Below the pieces are notes generated by a model. That model was not told the DNA's origin, made no database searches, and was given only the letters and a program-made list of their open reading frames with translations. From positions 1-26,272 of IMG/VR virus record IMGVR_UViG_3300031521_000317: a stretch of 26,272 nucleotides of DNA; one strand, 5' to 3'. The stretch comes from a virus. Shown one piece after another: positions 1-8,535 of the stretch (the first letter of the stretch is position 1; each line of letters opens with the position of its first letter). A program made the position numbers and the translations under genes.

Positions 1-86
1 ACGTCAGTTTGTGCATATAGATTGAGTTTAGTGGCAAATCCTTGGGGAATTGAGCGGGAGTGTATAACATCCAAAGATGTAATCAT
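1..86 (-). CDS. Partial CDS, 5' end of a gene downstream of the major capsid gene
   Basis: The first 28 codons of an open frame that runs off the window edge (begins MITSLDVIHSRSIPQG). The ATG at 86 follows a good ribosome binding site (GAGGAGTGAT) and lies about 30 bases after the capsid gene stop, so it belongs to the same late transcription unit. Its position right after the capsid gene suggests a head-completion or other virion protein. The visible part has no recognisable motif, so no function is assigned. Confidence 0.65.
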   Translation of the reverse strand, partial: MITSLDVIHSRSIPQGFATKLNLYAQTD

Positions 87-114
87 ATTTATCACTCCTC
101 TCTTTATTTCCTAA

Positions 115-1113
115 TTAGCAGGTTTCAATAACTACGGCACGTTCTCCATGAAGGATTCCAGTACCCCAGATTGCATACCATCCTAATTGATGCTCACGAC
201 CAAAGTCGATTACTCCATTATCGCGAAGTTCAACAGGCATTCCCACGGCATAACCATAGTAGTCCTCTCCGAAGATAAGTGCTTGGAATACATTAACGGT
301 ATTTCCTGCAACTCCTGTTTTAAGAGCATTTACATAGGCAGGATCAGTGGCAGAACAAGCACCATTAGGCATTAAAGTAGTCTCAATGAAGCGAACATCA
401 TCAATACGTCCAATTTCGCCAGTGAATAACTGTTCTGGAGCACCATATTTTGAAGCTTCGAGCCATGCAGGGTCATCACGCAATACACGGGATTGATGAG
501 GATGCACGAAACAGATATAATAATTTCCTTGCATTTTAGGAGCATTGTTAGTAGCAAGAATCTCAACAGCATCTTTAATGGTAGCTACACTTAAAGTACT
601 TACGGCAGTAATAGCAGTACGGAGTGCAATTTTAACTGCATTAGCATCTGCACGCCCATAGATTTTAGAAGTTGATCCGTCTCCTGTAACAGCAGTATCA
701 CGAAGTTCACAATCTAAAACGATAGCCATATCTCTTCCTAATAGAGTAGTAGCATCCGCCATGATATCTGTAAAGCTAGTACGCAAAGCTAATTCAGTCA
801 CAGCAATCGCATTACCACGTTCTCCGACAGTAATGGATTTCATCGTGCTGGATAAAGCTTGGGTCTGCATACGGACACCCTCGGCAAGTGCTCCACCTTT
901 ATTTAGGTTGTTATAGGTCATCATTTGAATAGTAAGACCGGGCTGAGTTCCTAACTCAGTTTTCTGTTTAGCGAACTGTAAGAAACGCATGATAGGCATT
1001 GCCTTAAATTCAATCTCCTTAGAGTACACTGCACGTTGATGGTTTGTTAAGACTACGGCATCTCCTCCTGCAAGTGTGCCAGTAGCAACTACGGTATTAA
1101 TAGTATTAGCCAT
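115..1113 (-). CDS. Major capsid protein, N4-gp56 family
   Basis: A 332-aa protein that forms the icosahedral head shell. The N-terminal region (MANTINTVVATG...), the block around residues 35-110 with 'MPIMRFLQFAKQKTELG' and 'MQTQALSSTMKSITVGERGNAIAVTE', and the C-terminal 'DFGREHQLGWYAIWGTGI' segment are typical of the N4-gp56-type HK97-fold capsid proteins found in many phages, and the length fits that family. The ATG is preceded by AAAGGAGAGTGAACATAA. It lies directly downstream of a scaffold-like gene and the portal and terminase genes, the usual head-gene order. No separate protease gene or maturation site is visible. Family assignment is from remembered sequence features, not a search. 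Confidence 0.88.
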   Translation of the reverse strand: MANTINTVVATGTLAGGDAVVLTNHQRAVYSKEIEFKAMPIMRFLQFAKQKTELGTQPGLTIQMMTYNNLNKGGALAEGVRMQTQALSSTMKSITVGERGNAIAVTELALRTSFTDIMADATTLLGRDMAIVLDCELRDTAVTGDGSTSKIYGRADANAVKIALRTAITAVSTLSVATIKDAVEILATNNAPKMQGNYYICFVHPHQSRVLRDDPAWLEASKYGAPEQLFTGEIGRIDDVRFIETTLMPNGACSATDPAYVNALKTGVAGNTVNVFQALIFGEDYYGYAVGMPVELRDNGVIDFGREHQLGWYAIWGTGILHGERAVVIETC

Positions 1114-1136
1114 TTATGTTCACTCTCCTTTATTTT

Positions 1137-1856
1137 TTATTTAAATCCTAATTGCTTACGCAAGTTAGCATACTCAGGGCTTTTCGGATCAAGTTTCCAA
1201 AGTTCCTCTAGGGACATATTTTTGAAAACATCTTTATTAATAGTAGTCATATTAACAGGTGGAATTGAGTTAGCAATAGAAGGGACAACAGGTACACTAG
1301 GTACGACAGGTGGAACAGTCTGAAATTTAGAAGCAATCTTATCGTAGGTAGCTTTTGCTTTTGCGATAGAAGCATCTAACTCTTCCTTTGTATTGCCTGT
1401 AACTAAATCCAATACACTTTCGTCTACGTCTTTAGTTTGCAGAGTACGATAGTCTTTCAACTCATACTCATTCCTAACTTTGGCAATTTCCCCTGTGCTA
1501 TCCGTTAGTTGTTTTGTAAGTTTTTCAATTTCTGCTTGTAAGTCTTGTACAGTTTTACTCATACTTTTTTCTCCCTCCGTCTTGGTTAATTCCATCTGTG
1601 CATTTAAAGTAACAATATCCTCATCTCTTTGATGAAGTAATAGTATAGCGTCATTTAGTTTAAGAGTTTTCTCCTCTAACTGCCCTTTCAATTTTTCAAT
1701 CTCAGGGTATAGTTTATTCTTTTCATCCTGACGAACTTTCTTCAGCAAATCCTCTACGTCAATAGAAGGTGTTACTGGGGGAGTAGTCGTAGGTGCTGTC
1801 ACGATAGGTTCAGTAGTTGTGTTTACAATAGGTTCGTTCACAATTGGTTCTGGCAT
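1137..1856 (-). CDS. Scaffold-like coiled-coil protein
   Basis: A 239-aa, highly charged protein located between portal and capsid genes, the standard position of the internal scaffold that directs procapsid assembly. Residues 1-30 are a Pro/Thr-rich tail with 'EPIVN' repeats. Residues about 34-165 are Lys/Glu-rich and predicted coiled coil ('LKGQLEEKTLKLNDAILLL', 'LQAEIEKLTKQLT'). Then comes a Pro/Val linker (PPVVPSVPVVPS), and the last about 35 residues ('MSLEELWKLDPKSPEYANLR') resemble the C-terminal capsid-binding segment seen in phage scaffolds. The start has a strong AAAGGAGG site 8 bases upstream. Composition and position support the role; there is no catalytic motif. Confidence 0.78.
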   Translation of the reverse strand: MPEPIVNEPIVNTTTEPIVTAPTTTPPVTPSIDVEDLLKKVRQDEKNKLYPEIEKLKGQLEEKTLKLNDAILLLHQRDEDIVTLNAQMELTKTEGEKSMSKTVQDLQAEIEKLTKQLTDSTGEIAKVRNEYELKDYRTLQTKDVDESVLDLVTGNTKEELDASIAKAKATYDKIASKFQTVPPVVPSVPVVPSIANSIPPVNMTTINKDVFKNMSLEELWKLDPKSPEYANLRKQLGFK

Positions 1857-1886
1857 ATATTCTATTCCTCCTTTAATTACATTGGA

Positions 1887-2051
1887 TTACTTGCTCCAGC
1901 CTGGCTGTACTTTACGGGTAGATGCAGTTTTTGGACCTTTAGCTTGTGTACGATACTTGTTAGATCCAGTGTTGTTCTTTGGTTTCATTGCACCCAACAT
2001 CTCCTGACAAGTCTTATTCCCTGCGGAATGATTTAAATCTTTCTCACCCAT
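1887..2051 (-). CDS. Small basic protein between portal and scaffold genes
   Basis: A 54-aa lysine-rich protein (begins MGEKDLNHSAGNKTCQEM, ends GWSK). The ATG at 2051 has AAAGGAGG nine bases upstream; an in-frame ATG at 2060 lies too close to that site to be preferred. The stop is about 30 bases before the scaffold-like gene start, so both are probably co-transcribed. I do not recognise the family. The position inside the head module and the basic charge would fit a minor head component, but that is inference only. Confidence 0.6.
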   Translation of the reverse strand: MGEKDLNHSAGNKTCQEMLGAMKPKNNTGSNKYRTQAKGPKTASTRKVQPGWSK

Positions 2052-2191
2052 GTTATTCATCCTCCTTTTATACTTAATTTATAAAATACTCTTAAAAGTA
2101 TTGAAGGTGTACGTCCAAACGTACCATCTATTAATGATTTTAGATGAAAACGAGTATAAGTACAACCCCTCAAATAACTTTTTTAAGAAAC
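2052..2191 (-). other. Portal/small-gene intergenic leader with two hairpins
   Basis: A 140-base gap containing two dyads: GTACGT-CCAA-ACGTAC at 2109-2124, and AATACTT-TTAA-GAGTATT (minus sense) at 2085-2102, the latter followed by TTATAAATT. The second resembles a weak terminator. A poor promoter match (TTGTAC, 17 bases, TAAAAT, minus strand) lies upstream of the dyads. The arrangement suggests a re-initiation or attenuation point that separates terminase/portal from scaffold/capsid expression. This is inferred from structure alone. Confidence 0.4.
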
Positions 2192-3895
2192 TTATTTAGT
2201 TGTCTTTGGATTAGTATTCGTTACTCCTGAATTTACTTTAGCAGTCTTTCCTTCAGAATTTATTCCTACTGGTTTACTTTTTTGTTGAACTGGGCGAGAG
2301 TTTGCAGATACTTTAGCTTGCTGTATTTGAGTTTCAGCATTCTTATCTGCTAATTCAAGTTGCTGATCTCCTTGCATCTCCAAGTTTTCAGCATCCTTAT
2401 CATTAGAAGCAATTTCACTACCATCAATAGGATTGATAAGTTTTTGTCCTGCGGATAAAGCAATAGGAACTACTCCATATATCTCACAGTTCTCAACTCT
2501 ATCGGAATCAATCTCTTTGATAAGTTGTTCAATATTACCTTTCTTCAGTCGTTTCATCATATTCTTACGACTTTCTAATCCCATTTTTAGTTCTTGTTGC
2601 ATTTGCTGTAACTCAATCATAAGATCTTTAGGTAGTAAATCTCCCGCAAGTACTTCCTGAGAGTAAATCTGACGGGGCTTTAACCCTGTAGTATATATAA
2701 GTTTCTCTGTTATTCCTATTTTTAGAACAATGTTATTTGTAAGTTTTATAGCTTCCTTTGTACACTTCCATTTAGTCTTAATAGAATCGGTTAAGGGCAT
2801 AAAAGCAATACTTAAAGCTACTCCTGATATATTAGCATTTAAGTCTCCTCCCATAGCTATCTCAGGTATACTTCCTATTTGAAACATTGATTTCCGCAAT
2901 CCTGCTGTATAATCTCTACTTGCTCCTAAGTCGGAATCGAGAGTTATGTTCTGAATCTTGGCATCCTTTGGCAATCCTCCCCAAACTTTATTTGCTCCCT
3001 TTTCCAATTGACCTACTCTTGCTCCAAAGACAGCAGTAATAGGTGAGGAATGGTAGTCAAGAATTTCGGAAGTATCAGAATTTTTTAAGTTAAGTTCTAC
3101 ATTGATAGGGATAACATCTTCCAAGTCACTAATGCCAAAATGTGCTCCCGATAAAGTGCGATTCTTAAAATGCACAATAGGAATGATTCCGTAAGGGTTT
3201 TTATCTTCTGCAATTAACTCTCCTCCTTTGTATACTTGTATAAGTTCCTTAGTATATACATATTTAATAATGTCAAAAGTATTAGCGTTTCCTAATACTC
3301 CTACTTGCTGAACTGACTCCCTCTTAATAGGAAATACAACAACACAACTTTCCATAGCATACATATCATATCCATCTTTATATCGTGGAAAGCAAATACT
3401 GGATGGAATAGGTACTAATCTAATACGTCCATTTTCATAGAGATCGAAAGGATCTTCAAAGTTAGGATTAGGTTGCCCATTTATAAACTTAGGTTCATAA
3501 AGAATATGGAGATAGGAATCTCCTGTGACAGCTTTCATTTGTCCTAATTCATGTAGTGTTCTTTCCCTTGCATTATCTTCCCACACTTCATTCAGGAAAG
3601 GTAGGATAATTTCTTCAGCTTCCTCTGGTAACTTCAAAGAGAATCCTGAGTTAAATTCTGTCTCAACGAATTTATCTACAAACTTTCTACACCAGTTTTC
3701 CGTTACTTCAGGCTTTTCAGTCTGTGGCATATCCTCCCAGTGGTATCCATTAAAGAAGTTCCAGTTATTCATATATTTCCTTAGACGGGTAACATCCTCT
3801 GCATTCAATGCCTCTTCCATAGCAATTAAATTAGGATTTATCAGGTTAAAATTAGTGGACATCATATTAAACATCCCTCTTGTTGCAAATGCCAA
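2192..3895 (-). CDS. Portal protein (SPP1 gp6-like)
   Basis: A 567-aa protein expected to form the dodecameric ring at the capsid vertex through which DNA enters and leaves. Features typical of the SPP1-gp6 portal family are the N-terminal 'LRKYMNNWNFFNGYHW' helix region, the segment 'TENWCRKFVDKFVETEFNSG', 'VTGDSYLHILYEP' and the central 'GIIPIVHFKNRTLSGAHFGISDLEDVIPINVELN' block, plus a Gln/Lys-rich C-terminal tail. The start is TTG with AGAAGGAG nine bases upstream, located inside the end of the terminase gene; there is no better ATG before the conserved region. It is placed directly after terL, as expected. Confidence 0.88.
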   Translation of the reverse strand: MAFATRGMFNMMSTNFNLINPNLIAMEEALNAEDVTRLRKYMNNWNFFNGYHWEDMPQTEKPEVTENWCRKFVDKFVETEFNSGFSLKLPEEAEEIILPFLNEVWEDNARERTLHELGQMKAVTGDSYLHILYEPKFINGQPNPNFEDPFDLYENGRIRLVPIPSSICFPRYKDGYDMYAMESCVVVFPIKRESVQQVGVLGNANTFDIIKYVYTKELIQVYKGGELIAEDKNPYGIIPIVHFKNRTLSGAHFGISDLEDVIPINVELNLKNSDTSEILDYHSSPITAVFGARVGQLEKGANKVWGGLPKDAKIQNITLDSDLGASRDYTAGLRKSMFQIGSIPEIAMGGDLNANISGVALSIAFMPLTDSIKTKWKCTKEAIKLTNNIVLKIGITEKLIYTTGLKPRQIYSQEVLAGDLLPKDLMIELQQMQQELKMGLESRKNMMKRLKKGNIEQLIKEIDSDRVENCEIYGVVPIALSAGQKLINPIDGSEIASNDKDAENLEMQGDQQLELADKNAETQIQQAKVSANSRPVQQKSKPVGINSEGKTAKVNSGVTNTNPKTTK

Positions 3896-3900
3896 TTAAA

Positions 3901-5502
3901 TCATCTCCTTCTCGCGGTGAATTTATTTCTAGATGGGTAATATCCCTTTTGGTACACATCTTTTAAGAATGGGTTATCTCTCTCGGTAACTGGTCTTGAT
4001 ATTCCTTCCCCTCTCGCTCCCCACACAGCTAGTGCTCCTGAGTCTGGATAATCGTCATGGGCATTTCTATCATCGGGGTGGCAAACTACCATATCTTGTC
4101 CTGCATATGTTTTTGTTAAATCTAAATGCTGTTTTACAAAGTTTTCGTATTCTTTTAATTCCTTAGTTTGGTCGTCATTAGGATAATGGACTCTTCCCGC
4201 TTTCATCTGCATATCATAATGTTTGTATAAGTCAGATTTTGCTTGTCGGCTAAACACATAATCCCATACTTCACACGATACATTGGCACGAATACGGTCT
4301 ACGATCCCTGCCCCTACTCCTGTATAATCCGCTACAATCCTTTTAACATTATAGTTGCGAATAAAGGACATTATTTGATCATACTGAGAATTCCAATCAT
4401 CTCCTTGAATCTCCAACCAGTTCTTTATAAATACTTCATATACTATAAAGTCTTCCACATCCATATCCTCTGATTTAGTCTTCTCTACTATAATAGGATT
4501 TTCCCAATCTACTTCAACTACTGTAACTACAGTACTATCAGATTTCTTCCCAAAATCTATTCCTACAACATGTTCATACTTGGTATCCATTAAACAAATT
4601 CCATAAGGCATTCCTAATTTTTCAAACTTCTCGGGAACAATAAACATTCCGCGTTCAAGTACCCACTTTAGGTTATAAGCTAATTGGAACTCATCTGAGT
4701 CAACTCCTAATCTCCGCTTCTCCCCTTCAACATACTTAGCATAGTTAGAATTATACTTACACACTACTTCATAGTTGTATTCAAAATGGTTTCTCTTCCT
4801 AGTCCCATTCAAATAGTCCCGCTTATTCCTCTCAATAGCTTCAAAAAAGAATCCTTTTTGCGTGGTAGGTGTTCCTATCAGAACCTTCGTCCCATTGTAA
4901 AAAGCTGCCATTGGGGATATAGATTTAGAATACTTAAAGTTAGATACGTCTTGGGATTCATCCACTACGATTAACATGTATGATTTTCCTTCTATGTTGC
5001 TTCCCTCAGAAGCGGACATACAGGTTATAGTGGATGAAATATTTAGGTTATGGAAATGTAGAACTATGTTCTGTCCATTATTAGTTCCAAAAGAAACGTT
5101 AATATCAGGATCCGCCATAATTTCAATAGCACTTTCCGAAGTCATATATTGCTTACTTCGGGTAAATATAATTTGTGCTTGATGTAATGCAGGAGCAAAC
5201 AGTCCCACTAATAATCCTGATTTGAATCTTGTCAATCTGTCATCGTTAGCAAACATAGGCATATTAGCAAGAATGGGCAGAAGTATGGCACATCCGCCAA
5301 CAGTTATTGCCACAACTTCTGATTTACCAGACTGACGGGCTTGTAATCCAGTTATCTCTTCCCCATCATTTTCTAATAGACTTCTAATTAATCTCTTTGA
5401 TAGTTGTGCTTGATAAGGATAAAAGCTTTTTCCAGATCCCCCATAGGCATAAGCTCCGCAAAATACGAAGATTCTATCTATTAAATCGGAGGTACTTATC
5501 AT
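3901..5502 (-). CDS. terL: Terminase large subunit (packaging ATPase/nuclease)
   Basis: A 533-aa DNA packaging motor. The ATPase domain has Walker A 'QARQSGKSE' (about residues 54-62) and Walker B 'MLIVVDESQ' (about 176-184). The C-terminal RNase-H-like nuclease has the acidic triad regions 'VVGIDFGKKSDS' (Asp about 316), 'VADYTGVGAG' (Asp about 392) and 'DDRNAHDDYPDS'. I choose the ATG at 5502, with GAAGGTG five bases upstream, over an in-frame GTG at 5511 that overlaps that ribosome site. It is the first gene of the virion operon and follows its own promoter. No small terminase gene is recognisable next to it; the genes immediately upstream do not resemble TerS. Confidence 0.95.
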   Translation of the reverse strand: MISTSDLIDRIFVFCGAYAYGGSGKSFYPYQAQLSKRLIRSLLENDGEEITGLQARQSGKSEVVAITVGGCAILLPILANMPMFANDDRLTRFKSGLLVGLFAPALHQAQIIFTRSKQYMTSESAIEIMADPDINVSFGTNNGQNIVLHFHNLNISSTITCMSASEGSNIEGKSYMLIVVDESQDVSNFKYSKSISPMAAFYNGTKVLIGTPTTQKGFFFEAIERNKRDYLNGTRKRNHFEYNYEVVCKYNSNYAKYVEGEKRRLGVDSDEFQLAYNLKWVLERGMFIVPEKFEKLGMPYGICLMDTKYEHVVGIDFGKKSDSTVVTVVEVDWENPIIVEKTKSEDMDVEDFIVYEVFIKNWLEIQGDDWNSQYDQIMSFIRNYNVKRIVADYTGVGAGIVDRIRANVSCEVWDYVFSRQAKSDLYKHYDMQMKAGRVHYPNDDQTKELKEYENFVKQHLDLTKTYAGQDMVVCHPDDRNAHDDYPDSGALAVWGARGEGISRPVTERDNPFLKDVYQKGYYPSRNKFTARRR

Positions 5503-5520
5503 ATTTATCACCTTCTTTAC

Positions 5521-5565
5521 ATAAAAAAATAAACGCAGATATTATGCGTTAGCATATCTACGTTT
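5521..5565 (-). terminator. Rho-independent terminator upstream of terL
   Basis: On the minus strand a 12-bp stem (AAACGTAGATAT pairing with ATATCTGCGTTT, one G-U pair) encloses an 11-base loop that can pair further, and is followed at once by ATTTTTTTAT. This is a textbook intrinsic terminator ending the ligase operon. The first five bases of the stem lie just downstream of the -10 box of the terL promoter. Confidence 0.82.
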
Positions 5566-5566
5566 A

Positions 5567-5595
5567 ATTATAACCATAAAATATGAAATTGTCAT
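5567..5595 (-). promoter_or_regulatory. Sigma-A-type promoter of the terL/virion operon
   Basis: Minus strand ATGACA (5590-5595, 5/6 match to -35), a 17-bp spacer, and a perfect TATAAT (5567-5572). The predicted transcription start near 5560 falls inside the 5' arm of the terminator at 5521-5565, so RNA started here lacks the first bases of the stem. Confidence 0.75.
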
Positions 5596-5611
5596 TAGGG
5601 GTATTGACTAT

Positions 5612-5803
5612 TTATCTAAAACGTCCACTTCCTATGATACGTCCCCCAATTGAGTAACATTCCTCTATCTCCCCATTAGATTTCCTAGAGCAGATAGTCC
5701 TACAACATTCCATCTTTTTCGAGGTATTCCATGTAAGGTTAACTTCCTTGCCACAAGGCAATTTATCGGGGATGTAGTTATGATCCATGTAATTTATTCT
5801 CAA
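5612..5803 (-). CDS. Hypothetical small protein, last gene of the ligase operon
   Basis: A 63-aa protein with a cysteine cluster in its middle ('MECCRTICSRKSN', then 'EECYS'). The TTG start at 5803 has GGAGGG eight bases upstream; an in-frame ATG at 5788 is the alternative (58 aa). The gene ends about 45 bases before the intrinsic terminator. I do not recognise a family; the four closely spaced cysteines could bind metal. Confidence 0.6.
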   Translation of the reverse strand: MRINYMDHNYIPDKLPCGKEVNLTWNTSKKMECCRTICSRKSNGEIEECYSIGGRIIGSGRFR

Positions 5804-5823
5804 CTATTTTCCCTCCAAAATAT

Positions 5824-6180
5824 TTAATTAAATCCTATAAATTCATCAAAAGTTGGAACAGGGGCAGGAACATCATAACGGAAAATAAACATTGGATAAC
5901 AGGAATCGCTATAATTTGTTACTACTTCAAGCCAAATATGCCCTGTAATTACATCGACTAATAAGTATCCTATAAAGTCTTTACAGTCCACTTTCTTAAC
6001 AAATACTTTTGCTACAGGCATATGAAAGAAGTTTGAACCGTCCGAAGTAGCTAGAATAGTTTCAAGATAAGAACGGTAGCCGTCATCAGGATCTTCTAGT
6101 GCTTCCCATATTTGATCATCTAGCTTAAACTTATTATTCCACACTCCATAAAAGTCGAAAAACTTTGCACTTTTAAACAT
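5824..6180 (-). CDS. Hypothetical protein, 118 aa
   Basis: Acidic, aromatic-rich protein with no recognised domain ('FFDFYGVWNNKFKLDDQIWEAL' at the N-terminus, 'FMFRYDVPAPVP'-like end). I prefer the ATG at 6180, which overlaps the stop of the preceding gene as TAATG and sits 11 bases after AGGGAG; a GTG at 6192 is in frame but overlaps that site. The overlap implies translational coupling. No membrane segments and no cysteine motif. Function unknown. Confidence 0.68.
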   Translation of the reverse strand: MFKSAKFFDFYGVWNNKFKLDDQIWEALEDPDDGYRSYLETILATSDGSNFFHMPVAKVFVKKVDCKDFIGYLLVDVITGHIWLEVVTNYSDSCYPMFIFRYDVPAPVPTFDEFIGFN

Positions 6181-6437
6181 TACTTTACCCACTCCCTTAT
6201 AAATCTTTTTTCAATCTTAGCATTAAGAAATAGGAACATTGATTCCCCTGCATCCCATAACACTTCATCCATGTCTGAGATATAATCCTCCATTGTCCTA
6301 TATGCTTCAACATAAGTGTCACAATCTTTCAGATAAATATCTTGGTCATTTAATAGGGTAATTATTGCAGTGAATTTTTCAAGTATTTTATAATCTCCCA
6401 TACTCACTATTTCACCTTCCTTTATAATATCTTTCAA
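6180..6437 (-). CDS. Hypothetical protein, up to 85 aa
   Basis: Acidic protein with a central 'DIYLKDCDTYVEAYRTMEDY' helix-like stretch. The TTG at 6437 starts two bases after the stop of the upstream gene, with GGGGAG overlapping that stop. A GTG at 6407 with its own GGAAGGTG site would give 75 aa, so the start is uncertain. It overlaps the next gene by one base. No recognised family. Confidence 0.62.
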   Translation of the reverse strand: MKDIIKEGEIVSMGDYKILEKFTAIITLLNDQDIYLKDCDTYVEAYRTMEDYISDMDEVLWDAGESMFLFLNAKIEKRFIREWVK

Positions 6438-6439
6438 AT

Positions 6440-6670
6440 TTACTCCCCTTTTATGAAGCCTTTATGCCAAAAGTAATTTATCCACCCTATTTTGACAGAT
6501 GCGTCTTTCTGAAAATGGTATTCCTTACCATCCCTTTCCCACCAGAAATGTATACCAAAGAAAGGTTTACGACATATACTAAAATCACAGCCTATTTTAA
6601 TGTTTTTAGGGTCTTTAAGCTTTTCTTTAATAGCAACAAAGATGCAATTACTGTAATAAACATTGTCCAT
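6440..6670 (-). CDS. Hypothetical protein, 76 aa
   Basis: The open frame extends to 6742, but the extension would overlap the upstream gene by 65 bases and has no ribosome site. The ATG at 6670 has GGAAGGTG ten bases upstream, which overlaps the end of the preceding gene. The product is basic and very rich in Trp/Phe ('KPFFGIHFWWERDGKEYHF', 'IGWINYFWHKGF'). Not recognised; possibly a small soluble protein with a beta-rich fold. Confidence 0.62.
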   Translation of the reverse strand: MDNVYYSNCIFVAIKEKLKDPKNIKIGCDFSICRKPFFGIHFWWERDGKEYHFQKDASVKIGWINYFWHKGFIKGE

Positions 6671-6677
6671 CGTATAA

Positions 6678-6866
6678 TTACACCTTCCTAATGTTAGTAT
6701 GCGTAGTAGTATTAGATACACATCTGCAATACATATCTCCAAATGCTCTTGCTTTCATTTTGTTATCATAGTCCCAATCAATATTCTTTTTCCCGCAGAT
6801 TGTACACTGTCCTTCGTACTTATCAGGTTCTTTAAAAGGGACTGGTGAAGCTAAAAATCTAGACAT
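6678..6866 (-). CDS. Small zinc-ribbon-like protein
   Basis: A 62-aa protein with 'CTICGKKN' and, 24 residues later, 'YCRCVS', a CxxC...CxC arrangement that could hold one zinc ion. It starts inside the end of the 146-aa gene (8-base overlap) and ends just before the ribosome site of the next gene. Family unknown; small zinc ribbons of this kind are frequent in Firmicute phages. Confidence 0.65.
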   Translation of the reverse strand: MSRFLASPVPFKEPDKYEGQCTICGKKNIDWDYDNKMKARAFGDMYCRCVSNTTTHTNIRKV

Positions 6867-7299
6867 ATCTATACCTCCTGTACGCTCTACTATAGTTTAC
6901 GTGACGGAATTTCCTCTTATTGTTTGTCGTTCCCCACATACTACTAAAATCCATAAAAGGAGTGTAAAAGGGGTGAAGATAGCATGGAACATGTTCAGGG
7001 TAAAAAGAACTCTCAGACAATCTTGCTATAGTGTCCCTAATCATTTGAACAGTTAGGATAGGTTCGGGACGAGTAATTTTAGTGTCATACCCAAATAAGT
7101 CCATCAGCATTTCGGAATCGACTTTTGCAAGTTCCATATCACACTCAAAGGAAAGTGATTCAAATTTTGATTGAATTTCCTCTCCCACTTCGGATTGATC
7201 ATTAATGGTCACTTCCTGCAGACCTCCTATCTCGGTTTCATTTCCCTCCCTATCCACAATATACATAGTTCCTATTCCTCTCCCAAATAGTTCTTCCAT
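6859..7299 (-). CDS. Hypothetical protein, 146 aa
   Basis: The ATG at 7299 has AAGGAGAG six bases upstream and begins 28 bases inside the end of the ligase gene, in a different frame, so the two are translationally coupled. A TTG at 7305 is too close to the ribosome site. The N-terminal half is acidic ('VTINDQSEVGEEIQSKFESL', 'DSEMLMDLFGYD'); the C-terminal end is strongly basic and aromatic ('YSRAYRRYRYV'), possibly for nucleic-acid contact. No family recognised. Confidence 0.68.
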   Translation of the reverse strand: MEELFGRGIGTMYIVDREGNETEIGGLQEVTINDQSEVGEEIQSKFESLSFECDMELAKVDSEMLMDLFGYDTKITRPEPILTVQMIRDTIARLSESSFYPEHVPCYLHPFYTPFMDFSSMWGTTNNKRKFRHVNYSRAYRRYRYV

Positions 7300-8534
7300 G
7301 TGCAACTCTCCTTATTTTTATCATTCCTCCAACGATTGAATCGTGGGTGACGAAGCGTGCCAGTTTCCTTATTGATGATCTCTTGTGCTTTAATTTCAAT
7401 GACTTGTTCCCCAACTAATTTTGATTTATTAGCTAGTATGAGCACTTGATCCGCATCAGTTATCCCTTTTGCTTCAGCTACTTTAAACAGTTTCCCATCT
7501 CGGTATACTCCACATACTATTGCCCCTATCCATCCATTTGCGTAAGGCTTGGTAACGGGAGCACAGTTTCTTTCCTTTGCTTCGGCATCAGTCATTGTCT
7601 TCTCAAAAGGACAAGGATCATCACAATCTACCCAATAATCCCACGTTCCATCTTCCTCTTCAAAGGCATTGCCATCGTAATACATGGTAGGAGGTTCAAA
7701 TCCCATGATAACTACATCCCGTGTGATCTCTCCTTTTAGTTTAAGGGAATTCTTGCTACGCTTATACTCATATTTCCCATAGATACTCTTGATGATGAGT
7801 CCTTCAAGTCCCTGTTCCCACATCTCCTCTAACAATTTACGAAAGGATTTCACAATCTCGGGAATAGGATCAAAATACCACTTTCCTTCGGAGTATCCTT
7901 CTTTTAATTCGAGAAACTTAGCATGAGTTTCCTTAGTAGCAAAGAACGGAGCGAACTTGATACATGGATTCTTATTTTCTCTCAGTACGTTGAATAGATA
8001 GAGTTTTCGCTTCCATAAGGGCATGGATCGAATGTTGATTCCTTTATAGTAAATAATATCGAATGCGTTGTAAATAGCGAATCCTTTTTCGATCTGATTT
8101 TGCAGTGCTGTTTCAGGCAATGCCCCTGTGACTCCCTGTACATCTGCAAACACTCCTGTAGGCATTGTAATTTCTCCATCAAGTATTGTTCCTGTAAACT
8201 CTCCAAGGTCATAGTCCCGTAAGTGGGGCAAGCAGTCGGTGTTTTCACTATACCAGCCCGTCTTCTTACTAATTCTTCTACTAAAGAATCTATTTCCCTG
8301 TAGCGTAATACTACATGATGCTCTATGTCCATCATATTTGATTTCTGCAATAGTTCCATCTTCAGGTATATCCTCCTTATCACATTCTTTAGCTGTCATT
8401 ACTTCAAGGAAGCGTATATAGGGGTCAGCTTGATACATTGCATACGTCCATCCATTAAACTTCGGAGAGCAGTCCTTAGTGATTATAGTGGCATCTTCCG
8501 TTATTCGGATTATTCCGTCTTTATACTTCAGCAT
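7272..8534 (-). CDS. ATP-dependent DNA ligase
   Basis: A 420-aa enzyme that seals nicks through a lysyl-AMP intermediate. Nucleotidyltransferase motifs are clear: motif I 'EIKYDGHR' with the adenylated Lys66, motif III 'TILDGE' (residues 116-121), the 'FDIIYY' element, motif IV 'EGLIIKS' (244-250) and motif V 'SLKLKGE' (263-269). An OB-fold domain follows and ends with 'LRHPRFNRWRNDK' (motif VI-like). There is an insertion with 'CDDPCPFEK' in the OB domain. The ATG at 8534 has AAGGAGG and overlaps the stop of the upstream 52-aa gene. It probably serves phage replication and repair together with the dNTP genes of the next operon. Confidence 0.93.
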   Translation of the reverse strand: MLKYKDGIIRITEDATIITKDCSPKFNGWTYAMYQADPYIRFLEVMTAKECDKEDIPEDGTIAEIKYDGHRASCSITLQGNRFFSRRISKKTGWYSENTDCLPHLRDYDLGEFTGTILDGEITMPTGVFADVQGVTGALPETALQNQIEKGFAIYNAFDIIYYKGINIRSMPLWKRKLYLFNVLRENKNPCIKFAPFFATKETHAKFLELKEGYSEGKWYFDPIPEIVKSFRKLLEEMWEQGLEGLIIKSIYGKYEYKRSKNSLKLKGEITRDVVIMGFEPPTMYYDGNAFEEEDGTWDYWVDCDDPCPFEKTMTDAEAKERNCAPVTKPYANGWIGAIVCGVYRDGKLFKVAEAKGITDADQVLILANKSKLVGEQVIEIKAQEIINKETGTLRHPRFNRWRNDKNKESCTWKNYLGEE

Positions 8535-8535
8535 T

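Noticed and set aside
6671-6742. Longer version of the 76-aa gene starting at 6742
   Set aside because: Would overlap the preceding zinc-ribbon gene by 65 bases and lacks a ribosome site; the ATG at 6670 has GGAAGGTG.
7982-8383. A 133-codon minus-strand frame inside the ligase gene
   Set aside because: Out-of-frame shadow of the ligase coding sequence, whose motifs fix the true frame.
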